From the NCBI RefSeq assembly GCF_029867415.1, contig NW_026705766.1, positions 186,001 to 250,000 on the forward strand: a stretch of DNA of 64,000 nt, read 5' to 3'. Under the pieces are notes generated by a model. It was not told where the DNA came from. It ran no database searches and was given only the letters and a program-made list of their open reading frames with translations. Origin of the DNA: Vicia villosa (lineage: Eukaryota > Streptophyta > Magnoliopsida > Fabales > Fabaceae). Shown here one piece after another: positions 35,200-48,417 of this stretch (within the stretch, counting starts at the first letter, position 1; each line of letters begins with the position of its first letter). The position numbers and the translations under genes were made by a program.

Positions 35200-37750
35200 C
35201 AAAATTATATGACAAGGATGTGGCATGCAGAAGTGGATAGTAATCAAAATGAGACATCACAAATGGATGACAATGATGAATATATGGATGATCGACTAAA
35301 AGATATGATTCGTGAATATGGAGAATCGTCTTATTTGAAAGCCCATATTTATGATAATTTATGCAGCGCCAAAGATGCTCCTTTATATAAGGGGTGCACC
35401 AATTTTACACGATTGTCTGTGTTTTTAAAATTGTTTAATCTGAAAGAAAAAACTTGGTGGTCAGATAAAACTTTCACATAATTGCTTGATTTATTGAAAC
35501 AAATGCTACCAGAAGATAACAATTTGTTGGATCGTTGTTATGATGCCAAGAAGGTATTATGTCCAATGGGTTTGGAGTATGTCAAAATACATGCATGCCC
35601 TAATGATTGCATATTATACAAGAAATAGTATGAAAATTTGGATCAATGTCCAGAATATGGTGAGTCGCGCTACAAGTTGAAGAACAACAATGGTGATTAC
35701 AATGAAAATGTTAGTAAGAAGTATCCTGCTACTAAAATGTTATGGTACTTGCCAATAATTTCAAGGTTCAAGAGACTTTTTGCTAATGTAACTGACACAA
35801 AGAATATAAGATGGCATGCAGACGAAAGATAATACGATGGAAACATTCACCATGTAGCTGATTCTTTGCAATGGAAGAAAATTGATTCATTGTTTCCGAA
35901 TTTTGGCCTTGAGCCAAGAAACCTTAGGCTTGGGCTTGCCAAAGATGGAATGTACCCCTTTGATAATATGAGTACTAACCATTTTTTGTGGCATGTTCTT
36001 CTCATGATTTACAACCCATCTACTTGGTTGAGCTTAAAGCGCATGTATATGATGTCAAGTATGATGATTTATGGACCAAGACAACCTGGAAACGACATAG
36101 ATGTTTATATAAGTCCATCAATTGATGGTTTAAAACTTTTGTGGGATAAAGGTGTTGACGTTGATAATGCATATTCTGGTGAAGAGTTTAAGATGCGTGC
36201 AATATTATTTTGCACAATCAACGACTTTCCTGCATATGGAAATTTGGCTGGATACAGTGTCAAAGGACATAAAGTATGTCCTATATGTGAATCTGATACC
36301 TATTTTCACCAACTTGATTTGGAAAAAAGACAGTTTACCTCAGGCATCAAAAATTTCTAAAATCCAATCATCCTTATCGTAGATTACAAAAGGCTTTTAA
36401 TGGAGAGAAATAGTACGGACGTTCTCTTGCGAGTGTTAGCAAGGTATCAAGGTTCCACAAGGTTACTCTTCAAACGTCAAGAAACTTATATCAATGAAAT
36501 ATCTCAAGTTAATTTGATTAAAATCTCATGGCATCCTTCCAAAAAATATAAGAGTGATTATAACCAGATTATGCTTATTCTTCAATTATATATGTAATAA
36601 AGTTCTTAATTTCAAAAAAATTAGATGAATTGGAAGAAGAGGATGTAGTAATATTGTGTAAATTGGAGATGTATTTTCCTCCATCATTTTTTGACATTAT
36701 GGTTCACTTACTTGTTCATCTAGTCAGAAAAACCAGGTTTTGTTGTCCAGTTTATTTAAGATGGAAGGATCCTATAGAGAGATACATGGAGATATTTAAA
36801 GAATATACGAAGAATCATCACCGAACGGAAGCTTCGATCACTGAAAGGTGCATCACATAAGAAGTTGTTGAGTCTTGTTCAAACTATTTATCAAAAATAG
36901 AGTATATTGGAATTCCAAAGTCTCGTCATGCTGACAGATTTGATGGTACATGTACTCAAGGTTTAAATGTTAAGATATTGAGTCGAGATGTAGTTCTTGA
37001 AGTACATTTCTATATATTGAATAATCTTAGTATAGTCGAACCTTACATAGAAGAACACAAAAACAATTATAAAGAAAAAATATTCCCGAATGCATGAAAA
37101 ATGGTTGTTGATACAACATAAAAAGAAATTTATAAGTTGGTTTAATAAGAGGATTTCTAATGATGGTGATACATCCGAGACATTTAAATGGTTTTCCTAC
37201 ATGACAAAATTTACTGTGAAAACTTGGACGACATACGACATTTCTAATTATTCCTTTTATACAAAAGCAAAATATGATTGTAGCACAATGCAAAATAGTG
37301 GGGTTATGGTTGAGGCCGAATCCATGTATTTCTCTAGTTCGAAAGATAAGAATCCTATTTCTGCAACCACCACATTCTATGGTTCCATTGAGTAGATTTT
37401 TGAGATTGATTATGTTACGTTCAAGGTGCATTTATTTAAATGCAAGTGGGTGCCCAATAATAATGGTGTACAAACTGATGAGTCGGGATTCACACAGGTT
37501 GACCTTGGCAAGACAACTTATAATACCGAACCATTCATCATGGCTACTCAAGCGAAATAAGTTTTTTATGTGAAAGACCCTGTGGACTTATCAGGGAAGT
37601 GGTCAATTGTTCTAAAAGGAAAACACATTCCTCATAGTGATGATGAAAGTTTTGATATTGCTGTCAGCCATTCTTACGCAGCACACGTGCCTAATTGATG
37701 TGAAGAAGTTGATAGAGATGATGTGCATGCTATTTGTAAAGATCATCAAG
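35200..37750 (+). pseudogene. CACTA transposase TNP2 with DUF4218 and DUF4216
   Basis: The coding remnant shows the TNP2-type transposase (Transposase_21): LYKGCTNFTRLSVFLKLFNL, CPNDCILYKK, WYLPIISRFKRLFAN, RNLRLGLAKDGMYPFDNMS, GPRQPGNDIDVYISP, FPAYGNLAGYSVKGHKVCPIC. DUF4218 follows at about 36610-36900 (MYFPPSFFDIMVHLLVHLV, RYMEIFKEYTKN). DUF4216 lies at about 37230-37620 (NSGVMVEAESMYFSSSKDKN, FKCKWVPNN, QAK.VFYVKDP). Frameshifts and stops are spread throughout. A CACTA terminus lies about 1 kb downstream at 38767. Confidence 0.92.
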
Positions 37751-38411
37751 AAGGAATATGGGAAAATTAACAAGTAAGTATTTTATATTCTTCATTTATA
37801 ATATATTGTTTGTTATAGTTTCCAATGACGATATTTAATTTCTAACAACTATTATTATTTGAAAATTATAGGTGTGTAAAGTAAAGACACCAAGAGATAA
37901 GACTCCAAGACAACAAGATAGTATAATTTGATGTAATAATGTGTAGATTGTAGGTTGTTTTGTCTCATTTATGGTTTTTATGTAATATACAAGGTTTGGT
38001 TCCTAATGGAATTGTGTCATTGATGTAATACAAATTTTGGTCTGTTTCAATTTTGGTTCCTAATGGAATTTTGGGTGTATTTCTGTTTCTGGTAGATACG
38101 ATTCAAAAAATTTCAGGTTGCAAAATTGGGAATTATGTAAAATTGATTTTTTTAAAGCACAAATTATATCACAACGGTTGTTAATCCATCTGTTGTTATA
38201 AGAAGAGCGCTATCAAGAATCATAAAACCCACTAATGGTGTTGTTGGGTTTCGAACCCAGGACTTTTCCATTATTTTACAACGGTTGTTTCCGTAAACCG
38301 TAGTAATAAGTAGCGCGCTATCTAATTTATAATAACAGTCACAAGGCTTTTGTGGTAACCAGCATACATATAATCATACACTAACTAACAATGAATGTGC
38401 TACCGTTACCG

Positions 38412-38723
<312 letters not shown>

Positions 38724-38767
38724 TATATATATCGCAACCGTTATTGTATGTGTTTTCCGTAGTAGTG

Positions 38768-39361
38768 TTGATTTAATGCTTATATTTCTTCTACTATTAC
38801 TTCCTTCGTCTCTAATTTTGTCTACAAAGTAAATAATTTTTTTCAAAATGAATTAGAGGTGAAATTAAAAGCATTGAATCAAGTTCCAATCGTTAAAGAG
38901 AAAAATGAGGATAATGGATTGTAAAAAAATCATGCAATATTTATTAGTGTAACTTGTTCTTGTAACATATAACTTAATTTGTCTTATTATTGATTTCTAA
39001 CTCAGATTGAAAGGTTATATGTTTAGTGAGCTAAATAAGCATATCACCACAATTGGAATCTAGGACCACAGTGAAATATTATGTGCTAAATATTTCACTA
39101 CGGTTTGGATATAGAATTGTGGTTAAATGTATTGAAATCTGCAACAATCCTGACATTGTATCGAACACCTGACTTCAACCTTTTACTACGGTTGTTTAGT
39201 ACAACCGTAATGGTATGTTACGCACTATTGTGTTTTTACCATGATCAGTAGCCCATGATGGTAAGGAGGGCACATACAACCACACCTTAATTTTCCACGA
39301 ACCACCTTATGTATTAAAATATTTCTCCCAACCATGGTAAGATATGTATTCCGTAGTAGTG
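38768..39361. mobile_element. Second CACTA-like terminal segment
   Basis: A further terminus-like TTCCGTAGTAGTG lies at 39349-39361, preceded by subterminal-like words (ACTACGGTT, ACGGTTGT, ACAACCGT). It is about 600 bp after the first terminus. No left end was found, so it may be a truncated or duplicated end. Confidence 0.5.
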
Positions 39362-39379
39362 ATAATTCATGGTGTTCTT

Positions 39380-40270
39380 CTCTTATCCGTTAAACTTTTT
39401 ATTTCTGCAATTTATATACTGCAATTTATTTTCTATTGCGTATCTATAAAAGATTTCTAAAAATGTTTTCAAACTCTAATTTTAGTCCATAAAGTTTTTC
39501 AAATTCAAAATTTTTCTGAAACACACAATTCACCCTCCACCTCTTGTTTGTGAAGTTATATGTCCAACAGTAAAGAGAAAAATTGAAATAGATTTCAAAA
39601 CTAAAAGTTTCATAGTATTGTTCCGAGATGATAGTAAATTCGTTTATGTTCATAATTGTAAAAACGCCAACATAATGTGAGATACTCTTGAAATGATATA
39701 TGGAGTTTCTCCAAGTATCGAGCAGGAAGAGATGAACACATGAGGTGAAAAAGATGAAGATGTTACTCTTAAATATTTTTCAAAATTTAGAAGCATAAGA
39801 AATTACACTGGAACATTTGTTACTAACCAATATCTAATAATTAAGAATTATAAGTTTAATTCAATCCTTAGATCGAAAGATGGGAACCTTCATGAATTCC
39901 AAGAAAAATCAAAGAAGAAGGAAATTATAGAAAAAAAATGAACATATTAGTTCAATTAATTAAGGATGAAGGAGAAATTTTTGAAGAATCATCAACTTCA
40001 TCAGACTCCTATCAAACAAATCCAATGGCTTCTTTCAATCTTCGAAAGATTCAACATCTAACGAAGGAACTTCATGTGTAAGAAGTTCTGAAAATGAAGT
40101 ATCTTCCAGTGGAATATTCGAAAGAACAAAAGGAGGAAAGACATCAACCTCGGGGAGAACTATAAAAGAATCTTCTTCCAACAAAGAAGATGATGTTTTC
40201 TTAAAGGCATCCTATGAGGAAGATGAGGTTGAGGTAAGTAACCTTACCCATAACGAACATCAGAATGCAC
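39380..40270 (+). pseudogene. Possible copia gag remnant
   Basis: Conceptual translation is broken but shows acidic/serine text such as SSSNKEDDVFLKASYEEDEV near the right end (about 40165-40235) and basic linker text. It may be a decayed copia gag. The assignment is weak. Confidence 0.25.
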
Positions 40271-40299
40271 ACAAAAAACGAAATTGAATCAAATACGAG

Positions 40300-41246
40300 T
40301 TGAAGCACGAGGTCAAAACTAATTAGAGCAAAATTGAAGCATGGAGTGTGGTATCCAGTGGGAGTCGCATTAGCTATTGAAGGTGGTGGAGATCACTGCA
40401 GTGTTGGCGTCGTAAACAGAAGTGATGAGAGTGAGAATGAGGTGGTGCTGCTAGCGAGATATTGTGAGGCGGCAATGGAATACAATTTTGGTGTTGTAAT
40501 TGTTTGGAAGAAAGAGTTGTCGCTAGCGAAGGTTTGAGGTGTGGGGTGAAGGGCGCGTTTGTTGGTTCAGGAGTTGTGATGGAAGGAGAGAGGGAAGAAC
40601 GAAGGTGGTGCGAGGGTGAAAATCCTGAACCGACGAGAGAAAGAGAGAGAGAGAGAGAGAACGAAGGTTGATTTGGTGAGGATGGTTGTTGTGGGGGAGA
40701 TGTTTGGCCAGAGATGGTGAGTTGATGGAGGTAGCGATCCGACAAAAGAGAAGAGGAGAAGGTTATTGTGTGGTATAGTTGAGCAGCGCATGGAGAGGAA
40801 GACGGTGGAAGGGAGATCCGCGAGGATGAAGAAGATGTTCTTTCTCCCTTTTTTTAATTTTTTTTCTTTTATTATTATTTATTCTGAGAGAAAGAAACGA
40901 GAAAGTAAGTCGTCTTCCCTCTTTTTTTAATTGGTTTCTCTTTTAGGTTCAACTTGTCTCTCTTTTATATCCAAATGGATTAGAGTTTTCTAGCCCTAAC
41001 TTCAATTTTGCCCTTTTAGACCTTAGTATGTGATGATTTTATTTTATTTACAATTTTAACAAACACAAATAATACACCAATAAAAACACCTATTTCATTA
41101 TAAGTTTTTTTCTTTTTAAAATAGTGAATAAATAGGAAATTATTATTTTAAAAATATTTTTAAATGATAAAAGGTGCAATAAAATGCGAATAAAAATCCA
41201 CATAATTTTAAATAATTACATTTCCAGTCAAAATTTGGGTATGACA
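40300..41246 (-). repeat. LTR-like sequence in minus orientation
   Basis: Read on the minus strand it opens TGTCATACCCAAATTTTG at 41246, closely like the Ogre-like LTR start at 59275 (TGTCATACCCCAAAATTTG). A CCCTAACTT-type word and a CT-rich leader-like segment with a GA microsatellite (about 40630-40660) follow. The other border was not found and no internal region was recognised. Confidence 0.45.
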
Positions 41247-41651
41247 GAAATCAAAAGAATCAGAAGTTGATTTTCATAGACGGAGCTACTGTTCCGTTCT
41301 AGAATTAGAAATGAGTGTAGGAACAACAATGATGATGGATCATAGCCTCTGATGCAGTTGAGTGGGGGAACTGCAAAATTTGCACTCTAACGCTCAAGTC
41401 AGTTTATGAGGGAAAAGAGTGAAATAAAATTGGATTTAAATAGAGTTACCTCAATTTGAAGTATTCTTTATATAGAGAGAAACAAATAATAAACTTGTTA
41501 TTTGTTAAGAATGAAAGACGGAGAACCGTTGAATGTACTTGTAGTTGAGATCTCTTGTGATCATTAGGATGATAACCCTTGTGTGCTGAGAAGATTCTGG
41601 AAAAAGTGGAGCCCCTCTCAAATAGCTGGTAGGAGTTAATGTAGTCGGCCC

Positions 41652-41652
<1 letters not shown>

Positions 41653-41715
<63 letters not shown>
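41653..41715. repeat. (TA)n then (GA)n microsatellite
   Basis: A TA tract (41653-41693) runs into GA repeats (to about 41715) that reach the left end of MITE copy D. Confidence 0.95.
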
Positions 41716-41718
<3 letters not shown>

Positions 41719-41837
41719 CATATCAAGTGAGAGCATTTTATAATGAGAGATCAGAGGAATAAATATAAACCATTAGATTCATCAAGAGAGAATGTTAATA
41801 CATTAATGTCACTATTAATTTCTCTCTCTTGATGGAT
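41716..41837. mobile_element. Foldback MITE copy D, truncated
   Basis: The left arm (AGCATATCAAGTGAGAGCAT) is complete, but the right arm stops at CTCTCTTGATGGA, about 70 bp short of the family end. Directly after it begins CACTA coding sequence on the minus strand. Confidence 0.85.
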
Positions 41838-42360
41838 CATATCTTCATAATCATTCTCTCCCTCATTTCCAACCACTCCTACGTTTCCACCAAACAGTTG
41901 ACTACCACTTCTTTGTTGGAATTGCATAAATAACCGCATTTGCTGCTCCATCTCTGCTTGTCTCTTCGCCATTGCCTCTATTTGTTGTTGTTGCGCCTCC
42001 ATTTGCGCTTTTAGCGCCGCCTCACGTCGCGCTTGCTTATCCTTTGGGCTTTTAGCGCCGCCTCACGTTGCTCTGACTCACGTCTCGCCTCAGTTAGGGC
42101 CAATTGTCTTATTGTTTCCATTACTTGCGGTGACAATTATGCTGGACGTGACGATCCTTCCCCATCTCTAACTCTTTCTAATAAAGTTCTATCCCCACTT
42201 CTTAAGCTTCCCGCCAAATTTCCACCATAAAAAAAACATCCATTAGGCCCTTTTCCGCCAACGACTTCATTCCAAATATAAAAATCAACATCTGGATGAA
42301 GCGACTCTCCTTCTCTATGAGTATATTGGGGATTATTGACCAAAAATGTTACAAGCAATG
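41838..42360 (-). pseudogene. CACTA-associated Transposase_24 C-terminal part
   Basis: On the minus strand an upstream frame (42137-42358) reads HPDVDFYIWNEVVGGKGPNG, RSGDRTLLERV and GEGSSRPA. After a frame change a glutamine-rich coiled-coil segment follows: MEAQQQQIEAMAKRQAEMEQ and MRLFMQFQQRSG. This is the C-terminal portion of the plant Transposase_24 (Ptta/En/Spm) protein. It lies beside CACTA subterminal repeats on the right, in the correct relative orientation. Confidence 0.75.
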
Positions 42361-42469
42361 TTTGATAATCCTCCTACACAAAAAAGCAACCCACTCAACG
42401 GTAAAAGCATTTACTTTCCCAGCTACCACCATGTGCCAGTGTCAAGTCAAAGTCATCATTAGCCTCAAT

Positions 42470-42903
42470 TTAGCGACGTGAGATTCACGCCTCAATTTAC
42501 ACACGTGCTTTCCACGTCGCAATATGCACAACGGTCAAAACATTTACTGCTTCTCCCTGCCACTACCTGCACCAGTCAAGTCAAGTGAATATTATTTTCC
42601 CTCTGAAAAGTTAGCAACGTGTTTTACACGTCTGAACATGAAATTTGAAAATTTCAAATTTTCCACCCTTTAAGTACGTTTCAGACTTTGTTTTTTGTTT
42701 TTATTTTAGGGCTTACGACGTGGTCCCAACGTCACAACCTATTTTTAAAAAACGTATTCTCTGACTACCCATGTGATATTTTAGTTTTGATTATTAAATA
42801 TGAAAAAATTATAGTGGCGTGCTTTCCACGTCGCAACTGCACTTTTTATGCCACATGTTTACCACGTCACAACATCACGTCACTGGGAGGCATATTTCTT
42901 GTA

Positions 42904-42908
<5 letters not shown>
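42470..42908 (-). mobile_element. CACTA subterminal repeats and terminus
   Basis: Variants of ACGTGCTTTCCACGTCGCAA recur at about 42473, 42503, 42620, 42717, 42811 and 42857, a typical subterminal array that binds the element's accessory protein. The end is TTTCTTGTAGTG (42897-42908), the complement of CACTACAAGAAA, the classical plant CACTA terminus. As the Transposase_24 remnant is on the minus strand, this is the 5' end of that element. Confidence 0.85.

Positions 42909-42994
<86 letters not shown>
42909..42994. repeat. (TA)n microsatellite next to the CACTA terminus
   Basis: TA tract of about 43 repeats starting immediately after the CACTA end. Confidence 0.97.
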
Positions 42995-42996
<2 letters not shown>

Positions 42997-44561
42997 AAAT
43001 CATATTTAACCATTAAAATTTCATTGACTGGCCTAACCATTAACTCACTAAAACAATATAAGGACGGTGTGAAAGTCTTAACTAGTTTAACTAGCTAATT
43101 GACTCATTCAATCTAAATTGGTCCATTTTGCCTTGCAAGTCACAAAAATTATTTGAAAATTCTAAATGTAGGACCAAAAGCTCAATATTTTTTTTTGTTA
43201 AAAACCATTCTCTTTTACAAATGCTGCATGTGGGAAAGTCCACACTTGCCCATAACTCTATTTTATGCATATTAAGAAGCACTATCTAGCTAGTGGTTCT
43301 ATAATTCAACTGGAATGATTATTTTATTAATGGTGGAGGACCAATTATAATCCTTCCTTTATTCATCCAATAAACAAAAGATTTCCTAACCAGTGGATTC
43401 CTCCCATGTAGCCATCTTTCCCTCTCTTAGAGTGGATGCACCACTAACTAATCACAAAAGTTGAACTAGTAAGAGACTAGAGGGTAAATAGATTATGGGA
43501 ATCTTCAACATATTAGAAATTTATAAGTTGTGAAAATACATGTAGTTTTTTTTTTTTTTTTTCATTCTGGTTTTTAAAAAATGGGGTTCTAGTGATATAA
43601 AGTTCGTGTCGAGAGGTCATAATATTGATTAAGTATTGTTTTTACCTTGAATCGAATTTGGTAATTTTAAATATTCGTTCTTTAGCAAAAGCCTGTTTAA
43701 CACTCAAGCTCAAATACTTGATTAATACATGTAATTTTTTCTTAGGGGTAAAGTATCATGTCACCATTTATGCTTTTTAAAGTTATGATTGTTTATTAAG
43801 AGGATCTTCTTTCTCTATTTAATCTATCAAAATTTAGGATACTACACTACAACTTGATGTACTACTACTTTAGTGTTTTAAATGTTAGAATATACTCTTA
43901 ATAAAATAAGAGGGTAGATATTTAGTGCTCAAAGTATCTTCTTAATTAGATTTTTCACTTTTAGTCTTGGACAATAAACAGCCAAGCTTGGTGCTTTTGC
44001 ATCTGTTGTGATCTTGATATCAACTTTGATGTCAACTTTTTCTTTTCATATGTGAATGAATCATTATGTTATTCTTTTTTAATTTAGTGTACTTTATGTC
44101 ATGGAGATTGGAACGAAAGCTAACTCAATCATGTAAGGAATAAACTTGCAAAATGAAAGGTGGCACTTTTTAGGTTTTATTCTTTTTGATTGTGAGTATG
44201 GAGTTTTATAAATACACTGGTTTAATTTTAGTACTATTAAATTTGATGCGTAGATAATATTGTGGATTGTTAAATTGTGATATCATATTCTATTTTTATA
44301 TTAGACTTTATTATGTTTCAAGATTTGGATTTTTTAAATTCATCCTTCCATGTCTTAGTTAAGTATTTATGTATTTATGTATTTATGTATTCATGTATTT
44401 AGTATTTAATAAATGTATTCGATGATGGTTATTGAGGAACACAAAAATAAAAATATATTACATATTTAGAGAAGATTAATAATATTTACATCAATAATAA
44501 TATAAAGATGTTTTATCACATTACTCTAATATCTTTAAAATTTTGAAATAGCATAAAGATA
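42995..44561. other. Intergenic stretch, nothing recognised
   Basis: AT-rich, with a T-run near 43547-43562 and short ATTTATGT tandem repeats at about 44365-44395. No gene seen. Confidence 0.5.
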
Positions 44562-44840
44562 TTAGAGTTTGACCTAACTCATCCTTACAAAACCGGTTTG
44601 GTAAGGTGAGGAGTGTCCATCTATATATACTATTTTAATGCTCTATTTCCAACCAATGTGGGACTTTAGGATCTTCCTAATACACCCCTCACGCCCAACA
44701 CTCTTTTGGGCTTGGTGCGTGGATATTAATGGTGGGCGGCCCATGGTCCGATCGATAGACTCTGATACCATATTAGAGTTTGACCTAATTCATCCTTACA
44801 AAGCCGGTTTTGTAAGGATGAGTTGGGTCAAACTCTAATA
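44562..44840 (-). mobile_element. TRIM-type element with foldback right end
   Basis: TTAGAGTTTGACCTAA begins both copies (about 44562 and 44773). Between them GACTCTGATACCA (44758-44770) is the complement of an initiator-tRNA-Met primer site, giving minus orientation. The left copy is about 138 bp. The right copy is cut and replaced by its own inverted complement, making a near-perfect palindrome at 44771-44840. Confidence 0.75.
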
Positions 44841-44879
44841 AAAGGAAAGATCTTTGGTGAAAATATATGCAATTTTATA

Positions 44880-45790
44880 ACGTTAAGGGATATGAAGGAC
44901 GTAGACTTGATCGTATGCCACATTTTTAGGTATGAAGTGAATGCCAATCTCAGTGCATTTTGATATATTGATGTTGAGCTGAATTATCGAATAGATATAT
45001 TGCACTACTGTTATCACAATAGACATATAGTAGATTTGTGAATCAAGAAATGCAACTTTAGAAATAAGTTACATAACCAACAAGATTCTGACATCAAATT
45101 TACAATACTATGATATTTGCCATCTACACTAAAGCAGGATAATGTGGGTTGGTGTTTGGAGGACTTTATCACCAAGAAACACACAATAACTAGAAGTGGA
45201 TATCATGGTATCTAAGCAGTCTCCTCATTCAACATATGTGTAAGAGATTAAAGATGCAGTAGATGATGGATAAAGGTATACTCCATATTGACTACTATCT
45301 TTAATGTAGCGCAAGATGTTTAAAAGTATGCATGTGAATATCCATCGAATTATGCATAATTAAATAAAATGTTGTACTACGTAGGAGATGTATGGCATTG
45401 TGCGTGAGATATAGTAAGGTGTCTACATAACTACGATAAAGAGATATATCATTATATGGATAATGGTTTTGGCGCTAAGCTGTGGTTTTGTAACAATTGG
45501 GGTAGAACATGGCTTATATGAAGACATACCATCATGTCGAATAACTTTTTATGAGATAAGAATAGACCATATCATATTGAGTGAGAACAATACCAAAAAA
45601 ATAACCAAGGGATGTCAAGTCTTTCTGAGAAAATTCAAAGTTCATAAATGATATAATAGATTTCCAAATATCATCAATATAAGATGTGGGAGTGATGTCG
45701 CCAGACATATATAATAAGATATGTCATATGAATGTCTTTTTTATAAATAAAGAGAGAATTATCAGACTTGATTTGAAAAAAACCCATAAA
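44880..45790 (-). pseudogene. Copia reverse transcriptase/RNase H remnant
   Basis: On the minus strand broken translation gives ILRYIKDSSQYGVYLYPSS, then SYCVFLGDK, ESCWLCNLFLKLHF, a region like the CDN.S motif, and a VRVLHIP-like end. This order fits Ale/Retrofit copia RNase H. The left part in minus orientation also shows traces of the reverse transcriptase C-terminus. Many stops. Confidence 0.65.
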
Positions 45791-46488
45791 TAACCTGTTT
45801 AACCCGCTCTGTATAAATCTGCATATTAAATAGTTTAGGTTGGCTCATTCTCAATTATTAACAGATTATGATATACTAACCTAAATATCGCTCGTGTTAG
45901 TTGACAAACTTTAACAAAATAAAAGAAATAAATAAATTACTTTTGTTAAATAAAATCTAAAACAATAATACAATTTATTTAAAAAAACAAAAAAATTTAT
46001 CGTTGTTTATTTTAATTTTAAAATTTATAAATCATAAGTACCACCCACAAAACTCCTAAAAAATATTTACAATTAATCTTAATATATACTTTAAATAAAT
46101 TATTTGTAGTATTTACGTAAGCTATATTTTTTTATTAATAAACTTTAACATGGACAAAATTATAAGAGATAAACTATGATAAATTTTTAAAAATAATTTT
46201 TAAATGGGTTACGAAGAAATTCACAAATATGCAGATTAAACAGATTGGTTCGTAGACTTGCGTCCATTTACCCGAGTCTAATAATAGTAGATAAAATTTT
46301 AAAAAAAGTGATATTTACCAACAGTGTTAAAGAAAGTGTTACTCTTTTAACCAATTAAGCTAGATAAATATGTGTAAATTATTGAAGAGTAATTCATATT
46401 CAAAAGATGAGCATTAGAAGTTCTGATGTGGGCTGATCTTCTGATGGTTACTCAGAAGATAGTGTTGACCAGAAGTTCTACCTTCTGG
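45791..46488. other. AT-rich flank of the Tekay element
   Basis: No gene seen. The last 5 bp before the LTR, TCTGG, would be the left copy of the Tekay target duplication. Confidence 0.5.
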
Positions 46489-48401
46489 TGTAACACTCCA
46501 TATTTTCATAATTTAATTTAATTAATTTAATTGAATTATGGGGAATTATTTGGAATTATTGAGGATTAGGAGGAATTAAGCAATTGGGCTTGAGTTGTGA
46601 TTAGTAAAGAGGGGGTGCATTGGTAGGCCCTATTACTAATTAAGATAATTTTATTTCATTTTAATAAAATAGAGGGAGTTGTGGAATAGAGAAGGTTACA
46701 GCATTTGGAAAAGAGAAACACGTGAAAAGAGAAGAGGAGCAGAGAAGTGCGACAGAGGAAGAGCGAAGAATCAACCTTCAGGTAAGGGGGGACTCTTCCA
46801 TTTATCTTCTATTATGGGGTTATAGGTAGTAGAATGGAATTGAACATGTTGCTCATGCTAATTGAGTTATGCTTAGGTTGTAGAGATGTTAGGTTTTGGG
46901 AGAATTGATTAATAATGTTGTATTGATCATGTGTGGTGTGAATTGGATGATTGAAATGTGTTATAAATGTGTTAATTGTGTTTGTGGTTGCCGTTTTGGT
47001 GTTATAATGCATTTGGGTGAGAATTGGTATGGATTCGGGTCGATACGGTGTTGAAAAGAATGGTGTTTTTCTGATACAGCAGCGTTGGAACCGGTTCCCA
47101 GGTGGGAGGAACCGAGTTCCAGTAGTAGAAACCAGAAGAGAAGGAATTATGTTCAGCAGGAACCGGTTTCCATGTAGGTACAACCCGGTTCCTAGTAGTA
47201 AAAATCAGAGAGGAGTTTCTGAAGGATTTCAGGAACCGGTTCCCACGTAGTGAGGAACCGGGTTCTGCGTGACTTTTTCTAAAACTTTCTTAACTTTGAA
47301 AACTCCTAACTTTTTAACCGTAAATCCGATTTTAGTGCCGTTTTGAGCATAGTAAAGCTAATCAAATGATTTACATAATAAAATAGTGTTTTTGAGTCGT
47401 GACTCGAAATTATTTTGAAACGCTCGATTTTAATTGGTTGTGGTGGTTTATGCGTACAGGTATGTTAATGAATATTTCACCTGTATGATGTTGTGGTTGT
47501 AACCGGTGTTTGTTATACATGTATTGTTGGTATAAAATATGTGTTTTACTATGGTTGAGAAATAGCTTGATTGTGTATAGCTATTGATTATTGTAGTTGA
47601 TGATTATGACATTTGGTTGACTTATGTGGGTGATGAGCATGTTATGGTTGATACATGCATTTCATAATCATTGTGTGGCTGATCCTTGACGATGGTGGAT
47701 CAGTGGTAGCTAATTCCCATTGTGTGGAATTAGTGAGTGGGTGTTGCCGTATCATTGACGATGGTGAATCGGTGAGATGGGTTATCCCAGATTTTGGTAC
47801 CACATGCATGTAGTTGCATTGCATTAGGCTACTTGTGTTATTATAACATGAATGGAAGATTGTCCAATGTTATAATATGTGTTGATTGTGTGTTTGTTGT
47901 ACTGATTATGTGGTTGAGAATCTGATCGTAACTGTAATTGGGTGAATAGCATGTGATTGATATTTTATCATCTATATCCTATAACATTGGTTAAATGCGA
48001 ATGAGACTCACCCTTACTGTTGTTATTTTTCAGATTGAGGAGTAGCTCTTGTACTTGGTGAGGAATAGCTCGTCAAGTAGTTCGTTAGAGTTAGTTGGGT
48101 CTGTGTCATGCTCTGGTCGTGTAACACTGGGAACGTCATTTAGAGTTAATTGTTAAACTCTTTTATTTGGGTGTTTTATTATGGTGGTGTTTTAAAGTCT
48201 ATGACTTTGGATGTTGCATTGTTCAGATGTTAAAGATATTTCCGATGTGTTAGCATGATGATCTGAATAATTTTGGTTTAACGTTCCTTTTATGGCATGA
48301 CATGAGTTTTTGTTTTGATTATATGGAAGTTGTGATGCCCTTTTCATGTTTTAGTCTGATTATTTTTTAATATTTATGCAGGGTATTAGAAGGGTGTTAC
48401 A
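46489..48401 (+). repeat. Tekay 5' LTR
   Basis: 1913 bp, opening TGTAACACTCC and closing GGGTGTTACA, directly before the primer site. The aligned part of the 3' LTR begins at 61168. A TATA-like TATAAAATATG lies near 47532. The GGAACCGGTTCC cluster is at 47087-47264. Confidence 0.93.
47087..47264. repeat. GGAACCGGTTCC palindrome cluster, Tekay 5' LTR
   Basis: Six copies: exact GGAACCGGTTCC at 47087 and 47232, and variants at 47108 (GGAACCGAGTTCC), 47159 (GGAACCGGTTTCC), 47182 (AACCCGGTTCC) and 47253 (GGAACCGGGTTC). The exact word is a perfect 12-bp palindrome with a central CG. Confidence 0.92.
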
Positions 48402-48405
48402 ATAG

Positions 48406-48417
48406 TGGTATTAGAGC
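48406..48417 (+). other. Tekay primer-binding site
   Basis: TGGTATTAGAGC follows the LTR after 4 nt and differs by one base from the initiator-tRNA-Met complement TGGTATCAGAGC. Confidence 0.85.

Noticed and set aside
38225..38270. Reverse B-box-like GGGTTTCGAACCC as a tRNA or SINE
   Set aside because: No A box at the right distance and no flanking duplication; it lies in CACTA subterminal sequence.
40374..40791. Serine/proline-rich minus-strand frames as a gene
   Set aside because: Low-complexity translation of a CT-rich leader and GA microsatellite in an LTR-like segment.
46812..47183. 123-codon minus-strand frame present twice (also 61482-61853)
   Set aside because: It recurs only because both Tekay LTRs carry it; composition is that of LTR sequence and no domain is seen.
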